This document shows, in pieces, positions 21,573 to 30,646 of a stretch of 64,000 bases of DNA. The notes beneath the pieces were generated by a model, which saw only the letters and a program-made list of their open reading frames with translations, ran no database searches and was not told where the DNA came from. How positions within the stretch are numbered: position 1 is the stretch's first letter; each line of letters opens with the position of its first letter. Made by a program: the position numbers and the translations under genes. This stretch comes from Phytophthora quininea (Eukaryota > Oomycota > Peronosporomycetes > Peronosporales > Peronosporaceae), in contig JAAVTG010000142.1 in NCBI GenBank assembly GCA_011947345.1, forward strand, positions 186,001 to 250,000, in the 5' to 3' direction.

Positions 21573-21947
21573 ATCGGACGAGTTGGACTGGAGACGTCGC
21601 CAAGACGAAGCAAATCGCAGAATGAAGTCGGGTGTACTGGTGGTGCCAGTGGCTGCTCTCAGTGTGAAGATAATCCTGTCAACAATACCGGGAAGCGGGA
21701 AGAAGTAGCCGTAGGTGGATCAAGTGAACGGTGGTCCTGAACAGGATGTGGAAAATGCCGGTGACAATTGCTTACCGAAACGGAGTTGGTCGTCACAGGC
21801 TTCATCAGACACCGCTTTACCTGAAACAATAATGTTAACGTGAGCTCGCTTTCGACTGCAGGCTACAGCAGCAATGTACCACGACAAACAACTCGCGCCA
21901 TTCAACAATACACTGTACTGCTGTATTGATCCAAAACTACTGGAGTC
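21573..21947. promoter_or_regulatory. Spacer upstream of ferric-reductase copy 2
   Basis: About 375 bp between the 5' end of copy 2 and the 3' end of the RIO-kinase-like gene. Holds two of the six TCAACAATA motifs (21679-21687, 21902-21910). No convincing coding sequence. Confidence 0.35.
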
Positions 21948-23212
21948 CTAGTCTCGCAGCAGCGGCTCCAGCGCAGCGAAGCGTCTCAAAAGTTTGTCAG
22001 GGGATTCTACCACTACATATTCCTTGGCCGTCTTAACGTCAAGGAGCCCAACGCTGCGCTTTGTGACGACAGGAACGCCATGAGATCGGAAAAACACGTC
22101 GAGGTTGTCCAAGTCGCTTGTCAGCAGCACCATGTCGTTCTCAGAGTTGGCTTCTACTGCATGTCCTAGGTCGGTGATCCAGCACTGAGCGTCATGGTAC
22201 AGAATGTTCGAGGCCGATAGCTGCCCGTGCACAAGGCGAGCTCGCTGATACAGACGACGCACCGCACGCAGGAGGTCTGTGTAGGCAGTACGAAGCTGTG
22301 CGGTTGACAGTCTTGAATCCTCCAGTGAAGCTGCGGGATGACCATCAGTTCCCACGAAAGCGGTGATCAAAATGTGCTCTCGTAGAACCAGTGGCTTGGG
22401 GACGCGAGCGCCGTAGCCCGATGATGCCAACTTTTCATCTGTCTCCGTGACGGTGTCGGCTGCGAGTGCAGCCGCTGCCCGACTCATGCACTTGTACTCG
22501 CGCTCGGTCGAGATCTTGAGCTGTCGGCGGATGCTCTTGTTGGCGAAGTGCTGGTCGTACTTGCGTCCGGACTCGTCACGCCCGTTGGAATGGCTAAAGT
22601 CGTTCTTGCTGGTCTTGAACACCTTCAGCGCCAGCGCGCGCTCCTTTCAGTTGCAGAGTCAATGCCAACGGCGTGGTAAATGTTGGCCCCTCTTGCGGTG
22701 TGCACGCGCGTCTTGACGGCGGTCACGGTCTCCTTGTTGACCAGCTTGCGAAGAACGAGTTGGGTGCTCGTGTCGAACAGATTCTCGCGCACACCGCCGC
22801 CGTTCTTGCCCACGTCCAACTGAGGCGAACGCCGGCCCGTGAGTTTGCTCTTCCGACGCATGGCCTCGCGCAACGAATTGAATCCTTTGCCAGAGTCGTC
22901 CACTTCCTCGTCGTTTTCTTGGTAGAACTCCATCTCCAGATCGTCGAGATTCGAGGTCTCCTCCTCGAGCTGCGAATTGCCCTGAAGAGGCTCCTTCTCC
23001 TCGAACTCGTCGTCGACTTGGTCGTCGTCGGAGGAACTTGCCTCGGGGTCGAGCAGTTGCCAGTCCGCATCGCGGATCAGCTGGAAATCCTCCTCGTCCT
23101 GCAGTCGTCTGGCCAGCTCCTCGTCCATGATCTCCTGGAGCGTTGGGCTGGGAGGCTGCTGCGGTGAGGTGGGGGCGAGTGCTGTCGGCTGCCACGGGCA
23201 CACGGTCGCCAT
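21948..23212 (-). CDS. RIOK3-like RIO-family protein, catalytic Asp not present
   Basis: About 421 residues after one -1 repair at 22643-22644. The N-terminus (CPWQPTALAP, then LQEIMDEELARRLQDEE) matches the start of RIOK3. The RIO domain has VNKETVTAVKTRVHTARGANIYHA in place of the usual STGKEANVYHA loop, LALKVFKTS with the ATP-site Lys, LVLREHILITAFVG, and RRLYQRARLVHGQLSASNILYH. In RIO kinases the last motif is HADLSxxNxL with a catalytic Asp; here it is HGQLSASNIL. The metal-binding Asp is kept (ITDLGHAVE). RIO proteins act in 40S ribosome maturation, and RIOK3 also in signalling. The changed catalytic and flexible-loop residues suggest a pseudokinase or an ATPase-impaired scaffold. It is divergent from the permease gene. 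Confidence 0.75.
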
Positions 23213-23556
23213 GATGTCCTAGTTGTCTGAATCGGAGGCTCTCGCTGCGAGGTCTGCGCTGTAGCAGGGGATTGGAGAATGAAGCGGAGCAGCGATAGCG
23301 TTTACTGAAGTTGAAGTGACCATACCGAAGCCATCCAGAAAGCTCCTTTTGATCGAGCTGGGACATTCTCTGATTTGGTGAGTGATGGTCATCTTTTTGT
23401 TGTGGCCCACATAATTGTTGTGGCCCACATAATTTGTGGCACACTTAATTACGGAGCCAACTTGAACTGCCCGACCAATCACCGCGCCGCAGCTCGACAT
23501 TTGCGTGACGAGGCTCATTGCCCAAGCCTCGCCGCCCAAGTCATCCGTCGCCAGCC
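23213..23556. promoter_or_regulatory. Divergent promoter region between RIO-like gene and amino-acid permease
   Basis: About 340 bp between two start codons pointing away from each other. It carries two perfect tandem copies of an 18-bp unit (23397-23414 and 23415-23432) and a degenerate third (to about 23448). No coding sequence recognised. Confidence 0.4.
23397..23432. repeat. 18-bp unit repeated twice in tandem
   Basis: The unit TTGTTGTGGCCCACATAA occurs twice with no spacer, followed by TTTGTGGCACACTTAA as a weak third copy. It includes TGGCCCACA, which could be a protein-binding site. It lies 125-160 bp from the permease ATG and about 190 bp from the RIO-like ATG. Confidence 0.85.
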
Positions 23557-25101
23557 ATGCCGACCATCTCCGTGTCCGAGAGCAGTCCGCTGCTGAGCCG
23601 CCGCAGCCTCGCGCGCAGCTCCGTGTCCACGCCGCGCTCGCCCTTCGAGACGGGCTTCCCCACGCTCTTCACGTCGCCCGTGCCGTCGCCGCGTCCGCAC
23701 CGCCTGGCCTTCGCCCACGACAAGCCGCGACACAGCCACCGCCAGCTGCGCGTGTTCCTCACACTCACCATGTCCACTGTGGGGGCCGGCATGCTGTCGG
23801 TGCCCTACACATTCCTGCTGGTGCCGACGTGGGCCGCTCTGCTGGGGATCGTCGTTGTGGGCGTTGGTATGGCGCTCACAGCCAACGCCCTGCTGCTGGC
23901 GCACGTGGAGCTCGCGCGGCAGCAGGAAGAGACGCAGCACGTTGGGGCTGGACGCAGATTTGCGTCTTTCCAAGCCATCGCCGTCGCGGCAGGCGGAGAC
24001 GCACTGGGGTACGCAGTGTCCATCATCACCGCTATTGGCATCTATGGCGGATGCGTGGGCTGCGTGCGCATCGTGAGGGACATCGCCCCGTTCCTGGTGG
24101 TGATGATTCATCGCTTAGCTGCGGGGTCGCACGCAGAGCCACTGGTGACGGAAACGGCGCAGCAGATCGGAGACTACGTCATGTGGGCGGTCTTCGTGCT
24201 CGTGGTGTTCCCTCTCTGTCTGATGAAGAACTTGTCCAAACTGCACATTTCAAGCTATCTGGGCTTCCTGTTCTCGTTGTACTTGGTCATCGCTGTGATC
24301 TATCGGACTTTTGTGGCGCTGAAGCCGAGCGACCGAATCGACGAGGCTGCTGCCACGACTTCAGTTGTGATCGGAGCGATTACCGCCGCGGTGAATGCAG
24401 CGGACGAAGCCGCTGCAGCAGCAGCGAAGGAACCAACTGTTATCACAGGATCAACGTTCGCTCGGTTTGCTCATGCCATTTCGATCTACAACTACGCCTT
24501 CATGATGCATCTGAACTTGGTCCCGCTATTTATCCAGCTCCGTGGGAGCTTCTCGGAGCCGCTGAAAACGTCAAGATGGAAAATGTCGCGCTGTATCTAC
24601 GGCCTCAGCGCGTTCTGCGTCGTCTTTTACGCAGTATTCGGGCTGTTTGCCGAGAAGCTGTACACCGTGACGGTGCGAGGCAACATTTTGCTGAATCTCG
24701 AAAACGATCCGCTGATGGAAGTGCCGCTCGTTGCAGTGTTCAGCACTGTAATTCTATCCTACCCGTTGCTGTTCCATCCCCTTCGTGGTGTCTTGGAGGA
24801 GTTGTTTTTCACCACGAGTTTGGATGAAATTGCGTTTTCCACTCGCTTGGGCGCCTCGACGATTCTCCTGCTCTCGCAAGTGATGCTGGCGATCGTCGTA
24901 CCTGGTATCGAAGTCGTCTTCGGGCTCACGGGTGCCAGTACGTGTTTCATGATCTGCTTCGCGTTCCCAGTGATATTCTTCGCTCGACTGTATCCGTGGG
25001 ATAAAGTGCAAGGGGGACGAGTGTGGATCACGGCGCTGTGGGTCGTCGTTGCGTTCTTTATGATTATCGGCATCACTGCGACGTGGCTGCTGCTAAGTTA
25101 G
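23557..25101 (+). CDS. Amino-acid/auxin permease family transporter (AAAP, SLC36/38-like)
   Basis: A single intact exon; 514 residues from the ATG at 23557 (an in-frame start 39 bp earlier is weaker). A Ser/Arg-rich cytosolic N-terminus of about 70 residues precedes 10-11 hydrophobic helices. The first, LTMSTVGAGMLSVPYTFLLV, has the G-x-G-ML-x-x-PY motif of the AAAP/SLC38 family. Further helices include LLGIVVVGVGMALTANALLL and MWAVFVLVVFPLCL, and the last ends TALWVVVAFFMIIGITATWL. These transporters move neutral or cationic amino acids with H+ or Na+ across plasma or vacuolar membranes. An Ala/Glu-rich loop separates helices in the middle. No frameshift is needed. Confidence 0.85.
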   Translation: MPTISVSESSPLLSRRSLARSSVSTPRSPFETGFPTLFTSPVPSPRPHRLAFAHDKPRHSHRQLRVFLTLTMSTVGAGMLSVPYTFLLVPTWAALLGIVVVGVGMALTANALLLAHVELARQQEETQHVGAGRRFASFQAIAVAAGGDALGYAVSIITAIGIYGGCVGCVRIVRDIAPFLVVMIHRLAAGSHAEPLVTETAQQIGDYVMWAVFVLVVFPLCLMKNLSKLHISSYLGFLFSLYLVIAVIYRTFVALKPSDRIDEAAATTSVVIGAITAAVNAADEAAAAAAKEPTVITGSTFARFAHAISIYNYAFMMHLNLVPLFIQLRGSFSEPLKTSRWKMSRCIYGLSAFCVVFYAVFGLFAEKLYTVTVRGNILLNLENDPLMEVPLVAVFSTVILSYPLLFHPLRGVLEELFFTTSLDEIAFSTRLGASTILLLSQVMLAIVVPGIEVVFGLTGASTCFMICFAFPVIFFARLYPWDKVQGGRVWITALWVVVAFFMIIGITATWLLLS

Positions 25102-25121
25102 TTTTCGAGCACAAACTTCGT

Positions 25122-26482
25122 TTACACTGCGTATTGAGCTTCCAGTGCTCTTTTCCAAAGCTCCCTCCCTGTTCGTGACAGTGCGTGGTGTCGACCAGCA
25201 TCGCTTACCCCTCTGCTTCGATCTTTCGTCGCTATCGATGGTGGTGTACTATCGACACCAAGCGCAGTTAAACTGGCATGCCTCGTAGACAGTTTGTGCG
25301 TGGAACTGACAACTGAATTCTTGGACGAGAACCGCGACCCTAATGCCATCGAAGTAGACGACGCTAACCGCATTGATTGAGGTTGTTCGAACGAGGAGAA
25401 ATCTGCCCAATCCTCCATGTTGGGGACAGGTTCCTGTTTGAGTGACTGCTTTCTTGCATTGCTTTGGCGTCTTCGCGAGGACGACCTTCTTACCGCTGCA
25501 GCAGTGTATGACGGTTGTCTCCGCGGTCCAGGATTGAGTAGTTGACAAACACACTGCTCCATTCCTTTGAGTGTCGGACGTTCTGCCACATCTGGAGTGA
25601 GGATCCACTTGATCAGCGCTGCAAACGTAGCGCTAAATGCCTGCCCTGCTTGCATGTTTCCGGCAGGAAAAGAGACGTAGCCATTCACGATCGCTAGGTG
25701 CTGCACGCCATCACGAGGGTGTTCAAATGGCGACAGCGGGCCAAACGCCATCGCGTAGAGAATGCACCCCAGCGACCATACATCCGCACGCCCATCGATG
25801 ATGTCAAGCCTGTTCACATCACTTCCAGTTTCCCACAACTCGGGGGCTCGGTAAGGCGCTGCTGAATCTCGCAGCTTCTTCCCAGATCCGTCTCCCGTCC
25901 GCCAAGCCTCGTATTTTGATTTCCAATGCAGAGACCGACCCGAAATCCATCAGCAGCGGTTCGACCGGGTCGTTCGAGTTCAGCAAAATGTTGCCAGGCT
26001 TCAAGTCTCGGTGAGCGAATCCCAGCCCATGCAACGCAGCGACTGCGTCTACCAGCTTTGAGAAAAACTGCAGACACTCGCTTTCCGAGAAAGCTGGCTC
26101 ACGCCTACCAGCAGCTTGATCCAAACGTGATTGAAGCGAACCGCCAGTCGCCAGGGGAACAGCATCAGCACCTCCTTCTCCTTGAGTTGCCCACGAACGC
26201 GCCCAGCTCTTGACATTGTTGTCTCCACAGTCTCCGCTGCTTGGCACTTCCTCACTTCGGACTCCAGTAGCGTCAACACATTCTGATGCTGCAGTCTCCG
26301 CATCACTTGGATCTCCAGCAACAGTCGCTCCAGATCCTCGCCCTCAGTCACACCGCGCGTCCACTTGAGAGCGAACCGCTGGCCATCGCGCCGCAGTCGA
26401 TACACATGGGCAAGCCGCCGTCGCCTATCGGACCAACCACCTCGAACACTTTGCCATTGAGATGCACTAGCGAGTTCCCCAT
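25122..26482 (-). CDS. STK16-like Ser/Thr kinase (NAK family), predicted N-myristoylated
   Basis: About 454 residues after repairs at 26412-26413, 26154-26157 and near 25917-25920 (net two bases). It begins MGNSLVHL, a good N-myristoylation signal as in STK16. The glycine loop reads GDGGFAHVY after repair, ATP-site Lys is in RFALKW, the catalytic loop is HRDLKPGN and the metal motif MDFGS. The activation segment reads APYRAPELW and the C-lobe DVWSLGCILYAMAFG, both typical of STK16/GAK kinases. A tail of about 140 residues rich in Ser, Arg and Gln follows (SSSRRRQSNARK). STK16 acts at Golgi membranes. The tail-to-tail neighbour is the permease, 20 bp away, so the 3' UTRs must overlap. Confidence 0.78.
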
Positions 26483-26527
26483 GACGACCCTTTCACAGTG
26501 TTCAAATTAGATACGACTAGTGCTGTC

Positions 26528-28215
26528 TTAGCGTTTTCCACACGTCCAGTACACGAATTCGCTGTCAATTTCCAATTGTGTCATGTTTTGGCCCCGCAGC
26601 CACTTGTTGGTAGACCAGTCTCCCCGATGAACTCTGAAAACAGTGTCGTCAAGTTTCTCTCCGAATGTCTCTAATAGCCACTGCGCCGTTCCGACAAAAT
26701 GAATTTGCGTGTCTTCCCAGCTTTCAGGGAGCAACGAGATTCCAGTTCCGCAAAAGGAATGCCCGTACTCTTGGTACAGGAACAGCATCACTGGGACGTG
26801 TCCATTTAACACTGCGTCTCTCATGGCAATCGGTGATGGCGCTTCCTTTCCAGTTGCCTTGAGCCACTGCAGCACACGTACATGCCCCCAGCGGCCGCCA
26901 CATCGAGTGCTGCTGCTGTAAATCCCTCCGATCGATTCGCCCACAACCACTTCAAAACATGGAGCTGTCCGGCTGCTGCTGCCAAATTCATTGCTGCCGA
27001 TGTGCAGCCCTCCGTTCGATTGCAGTCGAGCCATTTGACGACGTCAAGGTGTCCTCCATGCGCAGCCCAATCCATTGCAGCGGCTGAGCAGCCCTCCGAC
27101 CTGTTAGCATGGAGCCACTTTATCACATCCAAGTGGCCGCCCTTGGCCGCCCAATCCATCGCTCGTTCCGTGCAGCCTTCGGTTCGATTGACGTGCAGCC
27201 ACTGGACGACGTCTAAATGGCCATTCCCAGCCGCCTTCTCCATTGCCGACACGCTGCATCCTTCGTCTCGCATTCCGTGGAGATACTGCACCACCTCCAG
27301 AAACCCTGAGCTTGCGGCGTCATCCATGGCACGTGTGGTCGCAGGACAGTCGTGAGCATCGAGCCACTTGACAGCTTCCAAATGACCTCCACCTGCAGCT
27401 TCATCCATGCACTCTGCGGCCAATGGTTGCTTCAACGCTCCATAATACCAATCGAGCACCTTCACGTGGCTGCTGGTGATGACTGTAGACGACGGTACGA
27501 GCGGCAAAATCCACTGCAAGAACTCCAGATCTCCGTCCTCTGCTGCGTCACGAGCACACGGAGGGAGATTCGAGACGCTGTGCTTCACCGCAACCATTTT
27601 GTAAATCTCCCACTGCCGTCCTCGCCAAGCACCAAGCAGCGCCGCGTTCGCTGCAGAGTGGTCTATTGCCACCAACCGCTGAACGATGTCGACACATCCT
27701 GCTTTTGCAGCATCATACAGCACTCGGTGCATGGCGTCTTCGTGAGGAGCAACGTGGTCTTCCAGCCACTCCACCACGTGAGCTTGGCCTCCTCGAACCG
27801 CCGCGCACCACTCGGTTCCTCCCCAGCTAACGCGATCGCGGTAAACATCATAGAGCCACTTTAAAACGATCAAGTTCCCGCTCGCAGCGGCAGCGGTTGC
27901 TGCGGCAGTCAGCGATCCGTTGGGCAGATATTTTTCCGCAAGCCACGTCAGCGTCTGCTGATCCCCACTCGACGACACCAACGCGGTGACTTGACTAAAC
28001 TCCCAGTCCCGATAGAGCTCTTCCGGTTCGACTTGTTCACGAATTGCTAGCTGGACACAATGGAGACTAGTGGTCTGCTTATACGTTTCGTGGAGTGAAG
28101 ACTGCGGCAGGTCGTCCAGAAAGCTATCGATCTGGCGTGCAATATGTGGCACCTCGCCGCCACGCTTCGAGAGCCATTCACGGTACAAGACCTTCACGCG
28201 CGTCCAGCGCAGCAT
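26528..28215 (-). CDS. Ankyrin-repeat protein with homogeneous NRxEGC repeats
   Basis: About 562 residues after one -1 repair at 26885-26889. The first 200 residues are helical with divergent ankyrin repeats. From about residue 300 the repeats become very regular: (A)AMDxAAxxGHLDVVKWLHxNRxEGCS/T, about 33 residues each, at least six in a row. The DNA of these repeats is also similar, which suggests recent duplication. This WLHxNRxEG variant is common in oomycete ankyrin families. No F-box, kinase or membrane segment was seen. The start is the ATG at 28215. The function would be protein binding; the partner is unknown. Confidence 0.82.
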
Positions 28216-29427
28216 TCTACAGGAGCCACCGGTCTCCGTAGCTGGCGAGGAATGCGACTACCCGAGGAAGAAGAACTGTGCCACTTCGTTCCGACGGTTT
28301 CTGTACATTTCGACGACAAACAGACAGGAAGGAAGAGCTTGCGAGGGCTTTGCATGGAGGCTGTACTTGGTCGAGGACGGATGTATGACGGGATGCTGTA
28401 GATGGAGGAGCCAGCGTTATGCGACTCGCTGTTTGTCGTGCCTTTGAACGGCTTCGAAACCACAAATCCCAACCAGCGAGCCGAACTCCAAGGGCATTGC
28501 GCGCAACATACAGGCTAAGCGAATCCCTGACCTCTTCTGTCCCACTCGAGGACAAAAGACTCCCAGACAAGTCAGCACACCGTCGCGGAGCGACAATTAC
28601 GACGCTTGGCATGTTTCATTTACCGGCGCGAGTCACTCGAAAAGAAACAAAATCTCAACAGCTCGCGGCGCTTCCAGCGGCTACGATGTATCGCCTGCTG
28701 GCCAGCCGTCCTCCAGGACCACTGACAACTTTCCACACTTTGATGCATGCGCCCTAGAGGTTAATCTCAAGCCCCACGCAGTCCGCGAGTGCTCCACGCT
28801 TTGGACTTCCGTCTTGCACTCAATTTCAACTTGGGTCAAGTTTCACTCGCTTGTCCATCGCAAAATTCGTCATCTGGTGCAGTCTTCGCCACCGGAAACC
28901 TTGATCGGTCTCTAGTCCCTCGATATGGAGACCATTCGAAGACGCCTCCCCGGAGCTACACACTTTGGTACAATCGCTCGCAAGACTCAGCCCGTCGTCC
29001 TCAACGCAAGCCAATTCCTTCCGCTCGCTCGCATGCGCAGCCCCCGTATCAGCGATCTGCAGGTCGACTGCGTTCAGACCTCCGCGCAGCTCCCTGGGAT
29101 TTCAAAGCGTTCGACGTGGCTGAGCTCGACCGTCGAGGGCGGAAGCTCTCGACCTCGTCAGGGCCGTGACGGAGATCAAGTGGCTCACAAGTGAGCCAAT
29201 CCTCAGAACACGACAACAGCCGGCTCGTGCGGTGCCACTCTGCAGACGAACAGCTCATCTCCTTGCATATCGGGGGCGACTAGCTAATCCTTATTGCACA
29301 ACCTGTACCTCCCGTGCGTGCACGCGCGAGCATTGCTTGGTCCCCGGCGGTCGACGTCAACAGGAGTCTCTGCAGCCTTCGAACCACGCATTCCCAAAGT
29401 CTCCGTCTGGGTCACATTGTCGCCGCC
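28216..29427. other. 1.2-kb region without a supported gene
   Basis: Between the start codons of the ankyrin gene (minus) and the DMT transporter (plus). Several open frames of 60-130 codons exist on both strands (for example 28217-28612 minus and 28789-29169 plus), but none has a recognisable domain, a signal peptide or consistent splice junctions, and they overlap each other. The minus-strand frame just upstream of the ankyrin ATG could be a 5' extension. I annotate nothing here. Confidence 0.4.
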
Positions 29428-30618
29428 ATGAGCCAGCGCCTGTCCATCTCGCACGCGTCCGTGTCGAACCCGCCGACGCCCGTCGTGGGAGCCGACTCGC
29501 ACGGGAACGACCCCATGTCTCCGACTAAGCGCGGCTCGGTGTTCCAGTGGGCCGTCGGCTGCGTCTTCCTCGTGTGCGTGGCCATCATTTGGAACTTCTC
29601 CAGCGTGCTCATCCAGTACATCTTCAACGACCTGTCGTTTGAGGCGCCCTTCTTCCTGACCTCGGTCGGAATGGCGCTGTTCTCCGTGAACCTCCCCATC
29701 TACTACGTCACCAAGGTGATGCTGCCCCAGATGCGCAAGGGCTTGACGGCGTCGGATCTGCCACAGGTTAAGACGGAGGCGGGTGAAGGTGAAGCGCAGT
29801 CCCCGCACGACAAGGCCACGTTGAAGCGCACGATGATCGCTGCTGCCATCGTGGCCCCGCTGTGGTTCATCGCCAACTTCACGTACAACGAGAGCTTGAA
29901 CCTCACCAGCGTCACGAGTAGCACCATCCTGAGCGCCACGTCATCGGTGTTCACGCTGATCCTGGGCGTGTGGATCCTCAAGGAGCGCTTCACGTGGCTC
30001 AAGGCGCTGGGTGTGGTGCTCTGCATGGCTGGTAACTGCACGACGCTCGCCAACGATTCAAGCGGCGGTATCTCCGAGGGTTTCTGGGGAGATATCTGCG
30101 CACTAATCGGCGCCATTATGTACGGCGTCTACACCACGGCAATCCGCAAGTACATCCCCGACGACGCAGGCATGAGCGTGTCGCTCTTCTTCGGCTTCGT
30201 GGGTCTCTTCAGCCTCGTCGTGCTCGCGGTTTTCGTGGTCATTTTCAACTACACAGGCGTCGAATCGCTGCACAACTTGACGTGGGAGATCATGGGTCTG
30301 CTGTTCGTGCAGGGCTTGCTGAACAACGTCCTGGCGGACTATCTGTGGGCGGTGTCCATCATGTACACCTCCACCACCGTGGCAACGATCGGCTTATCGC
30401 TGACCGTCCCCATGGCCATCTTTTCGGACTGGATCGTGAACGATATTCACCCCAACTACGTCACTCTCATCTCGTCTGTGCTGGTACTTGGCGGCTTTGT
30501 GGTCACTGCTTTCAATACGCGCCAGGAGCAGCTCCACGCTGCGTCTGAGACGGAGGAGGAGACCTCGGCTGCCTCGCCCAAGTCTCCTGTCACGCAGTAC
30601 CGAATGTCCAAGGAGTAG
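29428..30618 (+). CDS. Drug/metabolite-superfamily transporter, SLC35F-like
   Basis: A single intact exon; 396 residues from the ATG at 29428. Ten hydrophobic helices: the first WAVGCVFLVCVAIIWNFSSV, the second in FFLTSVGMALFSVNLPIYYV, then MIAAAIVAPLWFIANFTYN, and the paired EamA-like halves (SSVFTLILGVWILKERFTW and TVATIGLSLTVPMAIFSDW). The motif SLNLTSVTSSTILSATSSVF is characteristic of SLC35F5-type proteins, which are linked to thiamine or nucleotide-sugar transport. A Ser/Pro-rich N-terminus and an acidic Ser-rich C-terminus face the cytosol. The next gene starts only 28 bp after the stop on the same strand, so transcription start and polyadenylation sites must be interleaved. Confidence 0.85.
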   Translation: MSQRLSISHASVSNPPTPVVGADSHGNDPMSPTKRGSVFQWAVGCVFLVCVAIIWNFSSVLIQYIFNDLSFEAPFFLTSVGMALFSVNLPIYYVTKVMLPQMRKGLTASDLPQVKTEAGEGEAQSPHDKATLKRTMIAAAIVAPLWFIANFTYNESLNLTSVTSSTILSATSSVFTLILGVWILKERFTWLKALGVVLCMAGNCTTLANDSSGGISEGFWGDICALIGAIMYGVYTTAIRKYIPDDAGMSVSLFFGFVGLFSLVVLAVFVVIFNYTGVESLHNLTWEIMGLLFVQGLLNNVLADYLWAVSIMYTSTTVATIGLSLTVPMAIFSDWIVNDIHPNYVTLISSVLVLGGFVVTAFNTRQEQLHAASETEEETSAASPKSPVTQYRMSKE

Positions 30619-30646
30619 AAAGATCAACTTATAACTCTTGACAAAA

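Noticed and set aside
23397..23432. CRISPR-like direct repeat
   Set aside because: Only two copies with no spacer, in a eukaryotic promoter.
23505..24827. 440-codon plus-strand frame
   Set aside because: Shifted frame of the amino-acid permease; Arg/Gly/Ser-rich and without membrane helices.
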